Assembly: GCA_963713695.1 (NCBI GenBank)
Contig: CAVQMU010000010.1
Span: 682,001 to 746,000, forward strand
Reading direction: 5' to 3'
Length of the DNA: 64,000 bases
DNA from: Rhodoblastus sp963713695
GTDB taxonomy: Bacteria > Pseudomonadota > Alphaproteobacteria > Rhizobiales > Beijerinckiaceae
In this document: positions 1 to 9,398 of the stretch, in pieces
Position numbering within the stretch: position 1 is the stretch's first letter
Layout: every line of letters starts with the position of its first letter
The notes under the pieces: generated by a model
What the model saw: the letters and a program-made list of their open reading frames with translations, nothing else
Database searches by the model: none
Told to the model about the DNA's origin: nothing
Made by a program: the position numbers and the translations under genes

Positions 1-494
1 TGAGTTTGTTGTCGCGAGCATCGCCTGGATCATTTTCGCCAACAAGCCGGTCTATCCGCTCTACGTCTGGTTCTATGTCGGGTCGGGCGCCCTTGAAAGC
101 GCATGGACCATGCTGGCGGCCCCGCTCTATGCCGCGATCGCGCTCGGTGTCCGCCGCACCTCGCTGTCCGCGCGCATCGCGCTTCCCGTCGTGGGCGCCG
201 CCGACACGGTTTTCGCAACCAAGCTCTTTGGACCCGCCTCGGGAACGGAGTTGTTTTTCGCGCCCTGCGCCATGATCGCGGCCTTGTCGTTCGACGCGGC
301 CGAACAGAAAATCGCGCGCTCAATCCTCGCCGGCATCTTTGTCGCGTTCGCCGCATTGCACGGGCGCTATGGCGCGGCCTGGCACGTCTGGAACTCCGGA
401 AGAGCTGTCCCGATTCCTGACGATAAACGCTTTCGCGGTCGCGTCGCTGATGGCTTATGTCGGCTGGCGATTCTCGTGCGTTCGCGGCGGGTGA
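1..494 (+). pseudogene. Multi-pass membrane protein, 5' partial, one frame break
   Basis: The reading frame is already open at base 2, so the start lies outside the window. The visible product is about 160 residues with several hydrophobic stretches (opening with WIIFANKPVYPLYVWFYVG) and a final segment reading LSRFLTINAFAVASLMAYVG. The frame breaks at 391-396 (GAACTC). Removing one A gives HVWTPEELSRFL and carries the hydrophobic pattern to the TGA at 492-494. The family is not recognised. It converges on the DUF2177 gene with an 11-base gap. The frame break looks like a sequence error at a GANTC site. Confidence 0.5.
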
Positions 495-504
495 CGCGGG
501 TGAT

Positions 505-918
505 TCAACTTTGGCGCGCGGCGCGGAGGCGCAGAAAGGCCAGCCCGGACCCGGCGGCCAGCGCGCTCGACGTCATGCCCCAGGCGAGATCGGCGAGCGT
601 GACTTTGGTCGACCAGACTTTCAACGTCGCCTGGTTGGTCAGGTCATAGGCCCCATAGGCGACGAGGCCGAGAAAGGCGCCCCGCAGCGCTGCTTCCGCA
701 ATCCTCCCCGTCGCGCGCGCCGGCTCGACCGCAAAGACCATCAGGCCGGAAATGTAAAGGAGGTAGAAAAGGGCGGCCGGAACGGGACGGAAATCGTCGA
801 GCAGGATATCGCCGAGATGGCGGCGGTACAGGACCTCGTTGGTCAGGGTCAGCCAGACCAAATCGAGCGCCAGAAAGGCGACGGCGACGACGAGAAAGGC
901 AAGGACGCGCGTTTTCAT
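505..918 (-). CDS. DUF2177 family inner-membrane protein
   Basis: The 137-residue product has four hydrophobic segments. The N-terminal one carries the LDLVWLTLTN pattern and the third the GAFLGLVAYGAYDLTNQATL pattern typical of DUF2177 membrane proteins. The length matches the family. The ATG at 918 is preceded by GGAGGACAG, a good ribosome binding site. No function is established for the family. It is transcribed divergently from the chemoreceptor that follows, so 919-1044 should hold promoters for both. Confidence 0.85.
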   Translation of the reverse strand: MKTRVLAFLVVAVAFLALDLVWLTLTNEVLYRRHLGDILLDDFRPVPAALFYLLYISGLMVFAVEPARATGRIAEAALRGAFLGLVAYGAYDLTNQATLKVWSTKVTLADLAWGMTSSALAAGSGLAFLRLRAARQS

Positions 919-1044
919 CTGTCCTCCAGCCGTCAGTTACGCGGGAGGAGGCCGCCGGGTTTCACCGAGCCCGCCGCGCCGCCGCAAGCCCCGCGCCAGC
1001 CAGGAATGTTCCCCTAGGGTACATTTACTGTGCGGATTCCCATA

Positions 1045-3165
1045 ATGGCGACGACAGCTTTGCTGCGAAAGGTGATGATGAGGGGAGGGGCCTCCGGTCG
1101 CTCAGCCTCGGTCATGGCTCGCGTCGCTGCGCTGATCGGGCCTGGGATCGACGATGTCCTGGATCGCTTCTACATCAGGCTGAAGGACGACGCGAAGTTC
1201 CGTGACATACTGGCGCGCGGCGGCGGCGTCGAGAATTTGAAGAAGGCGCAAGCCGAGCATTGGCGAGTTTTGCTCAAGGGCGAGATGAACGAAGAGTTCA
1301 GGGAGCGGGGCCGCCGCATCGGCGCCGCCCATGTGCGCGCGGGCCTGACCCCCACCTACTACATCGAGAGCTATTTCTGGTTTTTCGAAGCCTTCGCCAG
1401 TATTCTCAAGGAGCACGGCGAGGGCGTCGACGCCATGGTGGCGCTCGGTCGGGCGATCTTCACCGACATGGAGCTGGCGCTGTCTGCCTACGCCGAGATC
1501 GCGGAAGTCGAATTGCTCAAGCGCAGCGCTCATTCCATGGTTCAGTCGGTCGAGGAGGAGGTCGAGGTCGCGCACGCATCGGCTCAAGGCCGCGCGACCG
1601 ACCTGACCGACATCATGTCGGAGCTCGGCCGCTCGATGGAGGATCTCCGCATGGGGGTCCAGATGGTCGAGCGCGGCGCCGTGGATAGCCGCGACGGCAT
1701 CAAGGCGGTGGCTGTGGCGGTCGACGGAATGCAGGCCAGCAGCCGTCAGGTCGGCGAGAAGGCCGATGAAACCTCGCATATGGCGACCGACGCCGTGCAA
1801 AAGGCCAAGGCGGCGGCGCTGCGCATGGACCGGCTGACCCAATCGGCATCGCAGGTCGCCGCCATCGTCAAGCTGATCGACAATGTCTCAAGCCAGACCA
1901 ACCTGCTCGCGCTCAACGCGACCATCGAGGCGGCGCGGGCGGGCCCCGCCGGCCGCGGCTTCGCCGTCGTCGCCGCCGAAGTGAAGCAATTGTCGCAGAA
2001 GACCGCTGTGGCGACGCGGGAAATCGCCGGAAAAATTCAGGAAATCGTGGAAGCGACGGGCGCTGCCGCCGACGCCATGAATGAAGTTGGCGCCATCATT
2101 CACAGGATGGACGGGATGGCGGGCGACGTCGCCGATCACGCCGCCAGCCAGATCCAGTCGCTGACCGAAATCGGCGTTCGCGCCCAGGCCGCGTCGGACG
2201 CGGCCAATGGCCTCAGCCGAAGCGCGCGCATGTTCACCGCCGGCGTGACCGAAGTCGAGACGATCGCGCTGAACGTCAAGGACTACGGCGAAAAAGTCAC
2301 CAGCATGCTCAACAATCTGACCAGCCGCCTGGTCATCACCGTGCGTGGTTTCCTGGGCGTCGACGGCAGGCGAAACGTCCGCGTTCCCTTGCGGCTTGCT
2401 GTTCGCCTTCGCGCCGAGGGCGTTGAGGAGACGACGGATACGATCGAAATATCGGAAGGCGGATGTTCGCTCAAGCCAACCGAGCGTCGCCTCGACGAGG
2501 GCGTGGAGGTCGAGCTGGATGTCGATGGCGTCGGCCGAATCAAGGGATTGGTCGAGGGCTACACGCCCAACGCCATGCGCCTGTCCTTCGGCGGCTTGCA
2601 AGACACGGTGCGCGAGGCTCTCGCCGCTCTTGTCAAGAAAACGCAGGAGCAGGACGCTGGGCTGAAAGCCCTGCTCTGCGAATGTCGCGACGCCGTGCAA
2701 GCGGCGTTCGAAAACGCGCTGCGGAGCGGCGAGGTCGGCAGGGAAGCGCTGTTCGACACCAGTTACCAGCCCATCGCCAATACAGATCCGCCGCAATTCA
2801 CGACGACCTCGCTTTCCTTCCTTGAGGGATTGCTGCCGCCCTTCCTCGAAAAGACGCTCGAAGCGGACCGCCGGATGGCCTTTTGCATCGCCGTCGATCG
2901 CAACGGCTATGCGCCCGTCCACAATGCGGCGCAATCGCAGCCTCAGGGCGGCGATCCCCTTCAGAACGACCTGCGCTCGCGCAATCGCCGCATTTTCGAC
3001 GATCGCGCCGGCCTTGCGGCCGCCCGCAACCTGCAAGGCGTTCTCGTCCAGACCTATGCGCGCGCCATCGGCGGCGAAATCGTTCAGATGAAGGACCTGT
3101 CCGCGCCGATCAGCATCGGCGGCCAGCATTGGGGCGCCATCAGGATCGGCGCGCCCGTGGCGTGA
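1045..3165 (+). CDS. Globin-coupled chemoreceptor with MCP, PilZ and C-terminal sensor domains
   Basis: This 706-residue soluble chemoreceptor has no membrane segment. Order: protoglobin-type sensor (about 20-170) with the proximal haem histidine in QAEHW (His72 from the ATG at 1045); MCP signalling hairpin around 282-330 (SSQTNLLALNATIEAARAG); PilZ domain near 441-540 with RRNVR and ISEGG, close to the RxxxR and [DN]xSxxG c-di-GMP motifs; and a C-terminal domain (about 570-700) with FCIAVDRNGYAPVHN and RNRRIFDD, a sensor module found at the end of some MCPs. It should couple oxygen sensing, and perhaps c-di-GMP, to CheA. It lacks a CheR-docking tail. A GTG at 1030 is an alternative start; neither has a clear ribosome binding site. 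Confidence 0.9.
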   Translation: MATTALLRKVMMRGGASGRSASVMARVAALIGPGIDDVLDRFYIRLKDDAKFRDILARGGGVENLKKAQAEHWRVLLKGEMNEEFRERGRRIGAAHVRAGLTPTYYIESYFWFFEAFASILKEHGEGVDAMVALGRAIFTDMELALSAYAEIAEVELLKRSAHSMVQSVEEEVEVAHASAQGRATDLTDIMSELGRSMEDLRMGVQMVERGAVDSRDGIKAVAVAVDGMQASSRQVGEKADETSHMATDAVQKAKAAALRMDRLTQSASQVAAIVKLIDNVSSQTNLLALNATIEAARAGPAGRGFAVVAAEVKQLSQKTAVATREIAGKIQEIVEATGAAADAMNEVGAIIHRMDGMAGDVADHAASQIQSLTEIGVRAQAASDAANGLSRSARMFTAGVTEVETIALNVKDYGEKVTSMLNNLTSRLVITVRGFLGVDGRRNVRVPLRLAVRLRAEGVEETTDTIEISEGGCSLKPTERRLDEGVEVELDVDGVGRIKGLVEGYTPNAMRLSFGGLQDTVREALAALVKKTQEQDAGLKALLCECRDAVQAAFENALRSGEVGREALFDTSYQPIANTDPPQFTTTSLSFLEGLLPPFLEKTLEADRRMAFCIAVDRNGYAPVHNAAQSQPQGGDPLQNDLRSRNRRIFDDRAGLAAARNLQGVLVQTYARAIGGEIVQMKDLSAPISIGGQHWGAIRIGAPVA

Positions 3166-3430
3166 GCCACCCGACTGTTGCCAATATCCATAAAAGTTGC
3201 GCATGAAACGGGAAGATTGCTTCATGTTAATCGCCAATCAACATTTTGTGACTAAAAGTATAGAAGACCGGCAGAGCGCGCTCGCCAGAGCGCCCGCATT
3301 TGAGGCATGAAGCCGTCCGGTCCCGTCGCCAGAGCGACATGTCTCCTGACCAAGCCCAGAGATCAATTCGCGCCGTCGAACCGGAACGCCTTGCCGCGCC
3401 CGTCCGGTCAGGCTTACTCGAGAAGACCCG

Positions 3431-5161
3431 ATGCAGCAGAAAAAATCGAATGATTCGGCTTTGAACGAGCGGTTGAATTTCATGCGGCTTGACGGAGCCG
3501 CGACCGAAATGTTGCGCAAGGTGCGCCCGATCATTGAACGCGAATTGCCGGGCGCGCTCGACAAGTTCTATGGGCAGGTCCGCGCCACGCCGGAAACCCG
3601 GAAATTCTTCTCCAGCGAAGCTGCGATCGGCGGCGCCAAAAAAGCCCAGCTCGGACATTGGGCGACGATCGCCTCGGGCGATTTTGACGAGACCTATTTC
3701 AACAAGGTGCGCCGCATCGGCGAGACCCACGCCCGCATCGGCCTGGAGCCGCGCTGGTATATCGGCGGCTATTCGCTGATCACCGAAGAGCTGGTCAAAG
3801 CCGTGGTCCGGGAATTCTGGCCCAAGTCAACGCTGCGCCTCAAGCCCAGGGCCGGGGCCGAGGATATGGCGGCGATGCTCTCGGCGCTGATGAAGGCGAT
3901 CTATCTCGACATGGACCTGTCGATCTCCGTCTATATCGAGGCCGCAGAGGAGGCGCGCCTGCGCCAGCAGGCGGAAGCCGCCGAACGCGAGCGCGAGATG
4001 GCGAAGTCGGCGGCGGAGGCGCGCCAGAAGGGCGAAGCCGAGGCGCTCGACAGGGAGCGCGCGATCGTCGTCGGATCTCTCGGCGAAGGCCTGGCGCGGC
4101 TCGCCGAAAAGGACCTGACTTTCAAGGTCACCGAGGCCTTGCCCGCGGCCTATTCGCAACTGCAGGACAATTTCAACCTGGCGATGCGCCAGCTCGCGGC
4201 GGCCTTCGAAGGCGTCAATGCCTCGACCGATTCCGTCCACACCGGCGCCGAGGAAATCGCCGTCGCCTCCAACGATCTCTGCCGCCGCACCGAGCAGCAG
4301 GCCGCGAGCCTCGAGGAAACTGCGGCGGCGCTGGACGAGATCACGACCACCGTGCGCAAGACGGCGGACGGCGCCAAGCTGGCTCGCGACACGGTCGCAG
4401 CCGCTCGCCGCGACGCCCAGCGCGGCGGCGAAATCGTGCGCAAGGCGGTCGACGCCATGGGCAAGATCGAAAAGTCCTCGCAGCAGATCAGCCAGATCAT
4501 CGGCGTGATCGACGAAATCGCTTTCCAGACCAACCTGCTGGCGCTCAACGCAGGCGTCGAGGCGGCGCGCGCGGGCGACGCCGGTCGCGGCTTCGCCGTG
4601 GTGGCGTCGGAAGTGCGCGCCCTCGCGCAGCGCTCCGCGGAGGCCGCCAAGGAAATCAAGGGACTTATTTCGACATCGACGTCGCAGGTCAGCGAAGGCG
4701 TCTCGCTGGTCGCGGAAACGGGCGAGGCTCTGTCGCAAATCGAGGGCAAGGTTGCGGAAATCACCGAAGTCGTGACCGAAATCTCGTCAAGCGCGGACGA
4801 CCAGGCCAACAGCCTCCAGCAGGTGAACACCGCCGTCAACCAGATGGACCAGGTCACCCAGCAGAACGCCGCCATGTCCGAGCAGGCCAACGCCGCAAGC
4901 CAGTCGCTGGCGCAGGCGACGGACGAACTGGCGCGCATGATCGGCCAGTTCAAAATCAGTCGCGACGTCGAGGGCTCGATCCGGCGCGAACTCGAAAGCG
5001 CCGCGCCGCACGCCTTCGGCAAGCGCGCAACTTCCGCTAGGGCTGAGCCCGCCGCGGCCTTCAGGCCGAAACGCGAGGCGAAGCCTGCGGCCCTCGCAGC
5101 CAAGGCAGCCGGCGGGCGTCGCGCGGCAGTCGCTGAAGACGAGGACTGGCAAGAATTCTGA
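3431..5161 (+). CDS. Globin-coupled soluble chemoreceptor (IcpA-like position)
   Basis: The 576-residue product starts with a globin sensor domain whose proximal histidine is His76 in KKAQLGHW. A charged helix (about 180-205), a HAMP-like stretch (about 210-260) and a full MCP domain follow, with the hairpin IAFQTNLLALNAGVEAARAG. No transmembrane segment is present. It ends in DWQEF, which resembles the C-terminal pentapeptide that tethers CheR and CheB. In rhizobia the equivalent position before the che genes is held by the soluble receptor IcpA/McpE, so this is probably the dedicated internal receptor of the operon, sensing oxygen or redox state through haem. The binding of haem is inferred from the motif. 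Confidence 0.9.
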   Translation: MQQKKSNDSALNERLNFMRLDGAATEMLRKVRPIIERELPGALDKFYGQVRATPETRKFFSSEAAIGGAKKAQLGHWATIASGDFDETYFNKVRRIGETHARIGLEPRWYIGGYSLITEELVKAVVREFWPKSTLRLKPRAGAEDMAAMLSALMKAIYLDMDLSISVYIEAAEEARLRQQAEAAEREREMAKSAAEARQKGEAEALDRERAIVVGSLGEGLARLAEKDLTFKVTEALPAAYSQLQDNFNLAMRQLAAAFEGVNASTDSVHTGAEEIAVASNDLCRRTEQQAASLEETAAALDEITTTVRKTADGAKLARDTVAAARRDAQRGGEIVRKAVDAMGKIEKSSQQISQIIGVIDEIAFQTNLLALNAGVEAARAGDAGRGFAVVASEVRALAQRSAEAAKEIKGLISTSTSQVSEGVSLVAETGEALSQIEGKVAEITEVVTEISSSADDQANSLQQVNTAVNQMDQVTQQNAAMSEQANAASQSLAQATDELARMIGQFKISRDVEGSIRRELESAAPHAFGKRATSARAEPAAAFRPKREAKPAALAAKAAGGRRAAVAEDEDWQEF

Positions 5162-5220
5162 GCCAGCTTCGCGCCTGTCCGCCGTTCGTTCGTGTCCGTG
5201 AAAAAGCGTAGGTCAACAAG

Positions 5221-5541
5221 ATGAGCGAAGAATCCGCCGAGTTCCCGGCGCCGCAGATTTCATCCGACGCGCTCCGGCTGCCGGAGCTTCTCGACCATGC
5301 ATTCGCGCCCTCGCTGGGCAAGATGCTCACGGCGCGGCGAGGCGCCCCGGCCGTGCTCGACGCATCCGCGACCCGTTTCATGGGCGGGCAGGCGCTGCAG
5401 GCGCTTCTCGCTGCGGCGCGCGCCTGGCGCGACGACGGCGTCGCTTTTCAGCTGATCAATTACACGCCTGAACTTGTCGAACAGTCGCGTCTCGTCGGCA
5501 CCGACCTCGAATTGCTGGCGCATGGAGACCTTCCGCAATGA
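5221..5541 (+). CDS. STAS-domain protein of the che operon
   Basis: The 106-residue product fits a single STAS domain: a strand-helix pattern with PAVLDASATRFMGGQALQAL, where the family's phospho-acceptor serine area reads DASATRF. STAS proteins of this size are anti-sigma-factor antagonists or small regulatory partners. In Sinorhizobium che1 a small STAS-like ORF (CheS) sits in this slot, between the receptor and cheY, so the same role is inferred. Its stop overlaps the start of cheY by four bases, which implies translational coupling. Confidence 0.75.
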   Translation: MSEESAEFPAPQISSDALRLPELLDHAFAPSLGKMLTARRGAPAVLDASATRFMGGQALQALLAAARAWRDDGVAFQLINYTPELVEQSRLVGTDLELLAHGDLPQ

Positions 5542-5903
5542 CAATGACGATCCTGACAGTGGACGATTCCCGGACCATGCGCGACATGCTCAGGCTCGCC
5601 CTGAGCAACGCCGGCTACGATGTGGTCGAGGCGACCGATGGGCTGCATGGGCTGGAGATGCTCGACAGCGCGAAGCCGCAGCTCATCATCACCGACATCA
5701 ACATGCCCCGGCTCGACGGTTTCGGCTTCATCGCGAAAGTGCGCGACGACCAGCGCTTCGCTGGCGTTCCGATCCTCGTCCTGTCGACCGAGAACTCGCC
5801 CGAGAAGAAGACAAGGGCCCGGCAGGCCGGCGCCACAGGCTGGATCGTCAAGCCTTTCGACGCGGAAAAGCTCGTCCAGGCTGTTCGCCGCGTGGCCGCT
5901 TGA
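5538..5903 (+). CDS. cheY: Chemotaxis response regulator CheY (first copy)
   Basis: This is a 121-residue single-domain receiver. The acidic pocket is VDDSRTMR, the phospho-acceptor Asp lies in IITDINMPRLDG, and the Thr and Lys of the active site are in VLSTEN and VKPF. In rhizobia with two CheY proteins, the copy upstream of cheA acts as a phosphate sink and the second one drives the motor. By position this is the sink copy, although position alone does not prove it. It overlaps the STAS gene by four bases and lies 17 bases before cheA. Confidence 0.92.
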   Translation: MTMTILTVDDSRTMRDMLRLALSNAGYDVVEATDGLHGLEMLDSAKPQLIITDINMPRLDGFGFIAKVRDDQRFAGVPILVLSTENSPEKKTRARQAGATGWIVKPFDAEKLVQAVRRVAA

Positions 5904-5920
5904 TTGCGAGGAGAGTCACA

Positions 5921-8029
5921 TTGGACCCTATGGCGACAATCAAAGAGACCTTCTTCCAGGAATGCGAAGAACAGCTCACCGAACTTGAAACCGGGCTTGT
6001 CGCAATGGAGGAGGGCGTCGCCGACGCCGAGACCGTCAATGCGGCCTTTCGCGCCGTGCATTCGATCAAGGGCGGCGCGGGCGCCTTCAAGCTTGCCGCG
6101 CTCGTGCGTTTCGCCCATGCTTTCGAGACCGTGCTGGACCTGATCCGCGGCGAGAGGCTTGCGCCGAAGACCGCGGTGATGCGCGTCATGCTGCGCTCGG
6201 CCGATGTTCTCGCCGATCTCGTCCGCGCCGCGCGCGACGACGAGGCCCCCGATGAAGCCCACGCCGAAGAATTGCGCGTCGAACTCGAAGGCCTCTCGCA
6301 GGACAAGGCGCCCGAGCCTGCCGCCGCGACAGATGATTTCGGCTTCCAGCCGCTGACCCTGTGCTTCGACGATCTTGACGGGGCGGCGGCCGAAAGCACC
6401 TACTCGATCCTGCTTCGCCCGACGGCGACATTCTATCGGCGTGGCAACGAGCCGGCGCGCTTGTTCCGCGAACTCGCGCGGCTCGGCGAGATTTCCGTCG
6501 CCTGCGACGACGCTGGCCTGCCGTCCTTCGACGAACTCGATTTTGACTCTTCGTGTCTCGCCTGGCGCGTGCGCCTCGTCACCTCGTCCGACCGGGCCGA
6601 GGTCGAGGAAGTCTTCGACTTCGTCGGCGACGATTGCGAACTGGAGATCACGCAGGAGGAAACAACGGCCGACGGACCCATCCCGCTCGACCCCGCCATT
6701 TTCGACGAGCCCGCGCCGGTAGCGCAGGCCGAGACCGGCAAGCCGCCCGTCGCCGAGAAGGCCGCGACGAAGTCGAAAGCCGAGGCGCCTCCCTCGCAAA
6801 CCATTCGCATCGATCTGGACCGCGTCGACCGGCTGGCCAATCTTGTCGGCGAGCTGGTGATCAACCAGGCCATGCTGGCGCAGCGCGTCGGCGAAGCGGG
6901 CCTGCCGCGCTCGTCGGGCGTGGTTTCCGGCCTTGCCGCGCTCGAGCAGCTCACGCGGGAGATCCAGGACGGGATCATGGCGATCCGCGCGCAGCCTGTG
7001 AAGCCGCTGTTCCAGCGCATGGGCCGCGTCGTTCGCGAACTCGCCGAAACCACCGGCAAGCTGGCGCGCCTGCGCACGGAAGGCGAGGCGACGGAAATCG
7101 ACCGCACGGTGTTCGAGAAGCTTGCCGATCCGCTGACGCACATGATCCGCAACGCCATCGACCACGGGCTGGAGCCGGCCGAGGACCGTATCGCCGCGGG
7201 CAAGCCGGAGCAGGGGGAAATTCGACTCTCGGCCGCGCATCGCTCCGGCCGCATCATCATCGACGTCAGCGACGACGGCCGCGGAATCGACAGGGAGCGC
7301 GTCAAGGCGAAGGCGATCGAGCGCGAGCTCATCGCTCCCGACGCCCATCTCACCAATGCCGAAATCGACAACCTTCTCTTCCTTCCCGGCTTTTCCACGG
7401 CGGCGAAGATCTCCGACATTTCTGGCCGCGGCGTCGGCATGGACGTAGTGAAAAGCTCGATCCAGGCGCTCGGCGGCAGGGTCACGATCTCCTCCGCTCC
7501 GGGCGCGGGAACCACGTTTTCGATGAGCCTGCCGCTGACGCTGGCCGTGCTCGACGGCATGGTCGTGAAAGTGCACGACACCACTCTGGTCGTGCCGATC
7601 ACGGCCATTGTCGAGACGCTCAGGCCGAAGAGCCGCGACCTGCATCTGCTGGCGCCTGACGTTCGCCTGATGGCGGATCGCGGCGGCTTCACGCCGCTCG
7701 TCGACGTCGGCCGCGAGCTTGGCTATCGCCTCTCGGAGGCCGACCCGCTTGAGGGCGTGGTGATCGTCGTCGAAATCGAGGGCAGCCGTCGCTGCGCGCT
7801 GATCGTCGACGAAATCGTCGATCAACGGCAGGTGGTGATCAAGAGCCTCGAAACGAATTACCGGCACGTGCCGGGCGTCGCCGCAGCGACCATTCTCGGC
7901 GACGGGCGCGTCGCGCTGATCCTCGACATCGACACGTTCATCGCAAATTCTGGCATCGCAAATTCGGGCAACGCCAATACGGGCGACCGGGGCGGTCTCG
8001 CGCAGCTATCCCTCCAAGCAGCAGAGTGA
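5921..8029 (+). CDS. cheA: Chemotaxis histidine kinase CheA
   Basis: CheA takes phosphate on a histidine and passes it to CheY and CheB under receptor control. The 702-residue product has all five modules: Hpt with His47 in AVHSIKGGAGAF; a CheY-binding region; a dimerisation helix pair from about 293 (RVDRLANLVGELVINQ); the ATPase with HMIRNAIDHG (about 407), VSDDGRGID and ISGRGVGMDVV; and a CheW-like tail. The TTG at 5921 is chosen because GAGGAGAG ends five bases before it and because MDPMATIKETFFQECEEQL aligns with the start of rhizobial CheA. The ATG at 5930 is 14 bases from that site. Confidence 0.94.
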   Translation: MDPMATIKETFFQECEEQLTELETGLVAMEEGVADAETVNAAFRAVHSIKGGAGAFKLAALVRFAHAFETVLDLIRGERLAPKTAVMRVMLRSADVLADLVRAARDDEAPDEAHAEELRVELEGLSQDKAPEPAAATDDFGFQPLTLCFDDLDGAAAESTYSILLRPTATFYRRGNEPARLFRELARLGEISVACDDAGLPSFDELDFDSSCLAWRVRLVTSSDRAEVEEVFDFVGDDCELEITQEETTADGPIPLDPAIFDEPAPVAQAETGKPPVAEKAATKSKAEAPPSQTIRIDLDRVDRLANLVGELVINQAMLAQRVGEAGLPRSSGVVSGLAALEQLTREIQDGIMAIRAQPVKPLFQRMGRVVRELAETTGKLARLRTEGEATEIDRTVFEKLADPLTHMIRNAIDHGLEPAEDRIAAGKPEQGEIRLSAAHRSGRIIIDVSDDGRGIDRERVKAKAIERELIAPDAHLTNAEIDNLLFLPGFSTAAKISDISGRGVGMDVVKSSIQALGGRVTISSAPGAGTTFSMSLPLTLAVLDGMVVKVHDTTLVVPITAIVETLRPKSRDLHLLAPDVRLMADRGGFTPLVDVGRELGYRLSEADPLEGVVIVVEIEGSRRCALIVDEIVDQRQVVIKSLETNYRHVPGVAAATILGDGRVALILDIDTFIANSGIANSGNANTGDRGGLAQLSLQAAE

Positions 8030-8037
8030 GTTGACCC

Positions 8038-8505
8038 ATGTTTGAACTCAGGCTCGACCGTGAAAGCTCCGCCGGCGAATATATCGTGTTTCGATTGGGC
8101 GCCCAGGAATTCGGCATCGACATCATGTCGGTGCGCGAAATCCGGGGCTGGACGCCCGCTACGTCGCTGCCGCACGCGCCGCCTTATGTGCGCGGCGTCA
8201 TCAACTTGCGCGGCGTGGTGCTGCCGATCATAGACCTCGCCGAACGTCTCGGCTTTCCGCCGATCAATGTGACGGCGCGCCAGGTCATCATCGTCGTCCA
8301 GATCGAGCAGCGGCTCGTCGGCCTGCTGGTCGACGCGGTGTCCGACATCCTCACGCAGCCCAACGACAAGATTCAGCCGCCGCCGGATGTGGCGAGCGAA
8401 GCGGTGAAGGATTTCATCCTGGGCATGCTGGCGATCGACGAGCGCATGATCGGCATCATACGCCTCGACAGCATCCTGCCGGCGCAATTGCGAGACGCCG
8501 CATGA
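8038..8505 (+). CDS. cheW: Chemotaxis coupling protein CheW
   Basis: The 155-residue protein is one CheW domain. It begins with the YIVFRLGAQEFGIDIMSVRE strand pair and contains PPYVRGVINLRGVVLPIIDL, the strongest signature of the family. It bridges receptors and CheA in the signalling array. The start lies eight bases after the cheA stop, and its own stop overlaps the cheR start (ATGA at 8502-8505). Confidence 0.95.
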   Translation: MFELRLDRESSAGEYIVFRLGAQEFGIDIMSVREIRGWTPATSLPHAPPYVRGVINLRGVVLPIIDLAERLGFPPINVTARQVIIVVQIEQRLVGLLVDAVSDILTQPNDKIQPPPDVASEAVKDFILGMLAIDERMIGIIRLDSILPAQLRDAA

Positions 8506-9398
8506 GCGCCGCCGCCGCCAGATCGCAGGAAGGCGCGTCGAAAAAGGCGATGGTCGCGGGCGACTTCGCCTTCACCGAGCGCGACTTCCGCGACATCGCC
8601 GGCATGCTCTACGAGGATGCGCGCATCCACCTTACCGAATCCAAGGCGACGCTGGTCTATTCGCGCCTCGTCAAGCGCCTGCGCGCGTTGAACCTGGAAA
8701 GTTTCCGCGCCTATTGCGAGCTGCTCGGCGCCGCTGACGGCGTCGAGGAGCGTCGGCAGATGCTCAGCGCGCTGACGACCAATGTGACGCGCTTTTTTCG
8801 CGAGGGGCATCACTTCACCCATCTCGAGACCGTCGCCTTGCCGCCGCTGCTCGAAAAGGCGCGCCGGGGCGAAAGGCTTCGCATCTGGTCGGCCGCATGT
8901 TCGACGGGCGAAGAGCCTTATTCGATCGCCATGACCCTGCTTGGGCTCGAGCCCGAGGCGGCGGCGCTCGACATCAGGATTCTCGCCACCGACATCGATC
9001 CCTACGTTCTCCAGCGCGGCCGCGCAGGCGTCTATCCCGCCAACTCCCTGGGCGACATACCCCCGGCGACGCGGCAAAGGCATTTTCGGCCGGCGGCCGG
9101 CGATCCCGCGCAACTCGCCGTATCCGACGAAATGCGGGAGCTCGTCGCCTTCCGGCCGCTCAACCTGAATTCGCGCTGGCCGATGCGTGGCGACTTCCAG
9201 GCGATCTTTTGCAGGAACGTCGTGATCTATTTCGATCAACCCACCCAGCATGGACTATGGGGCAAATTCGCCCAGAAACTTGTGCCGGACGGCTTTCTTT
9301 ACATCGGCCATTCGGAGCGGGTCGCGGGCCCCGCCAGCAACTGCTTCGAAAACGTCGGCATCACCACCTATCGGCGAAACCGGAAGGCTGCGCCATGA
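8502..9398 (+). CDS. cheR: Chemoreceptor glutamate methyltransferase CheR
   Basis: CheR adds methyl groups from S-adenosylmethionine to receptor glutamates. The 298-residue product has the N-terminal helical domain followed by the Rossmann methyltransferase fold: VTRFFREGHHF, the SAM loop WSAACSTGEEPYS near residue 130, ILATDIDPYVL, IFCRNVVIYFD and YIGHSERV. Its likely docking site is the DWQEF tail of the receptor at 3431-5161. The stop overlaps the cheB start by four bases. Confidence 0.95.
   Translation: MSAAAARSQEGASKKAMVAGDFAFTERDFRDIAGMLYEDARIHLTESKATLVYSRLVKRLRALNLESFRAYCELLGAADGVEERRQMLSALTTNVTRFFREGHHFTHLETVALPPLLEKARRGERLRIWSAACSTGEEPYSIAMTLLGLEPEAAALDIRILATDIDPYVLQRGRAGVYPANSLGDIPPATRQRHFRPAAGDPAQLAVSDEMRELVAFRPLNLNSRWPMRGDFQAIFCRNVVIYFDQPTQHGLWGKFAQKLVPDGFLYIGHSERVAGPASNCFENVGITTYRRNRKAAP

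Noticed and set aside
3224..3240. Possible FNR/FixK box (TTAAT then ATCAA) before the second globin receptor
   Set aside because: The spacing is one base too long and the first half-site has a mismatch to TTGAT-N4-ATCAA.
5615..7867. A 750-codon minus-strand open frame across cheA
   Set aside because: The plus strand encodes a complete CheA with every catalytic motif; the minus frame is a GC-driven shadow.
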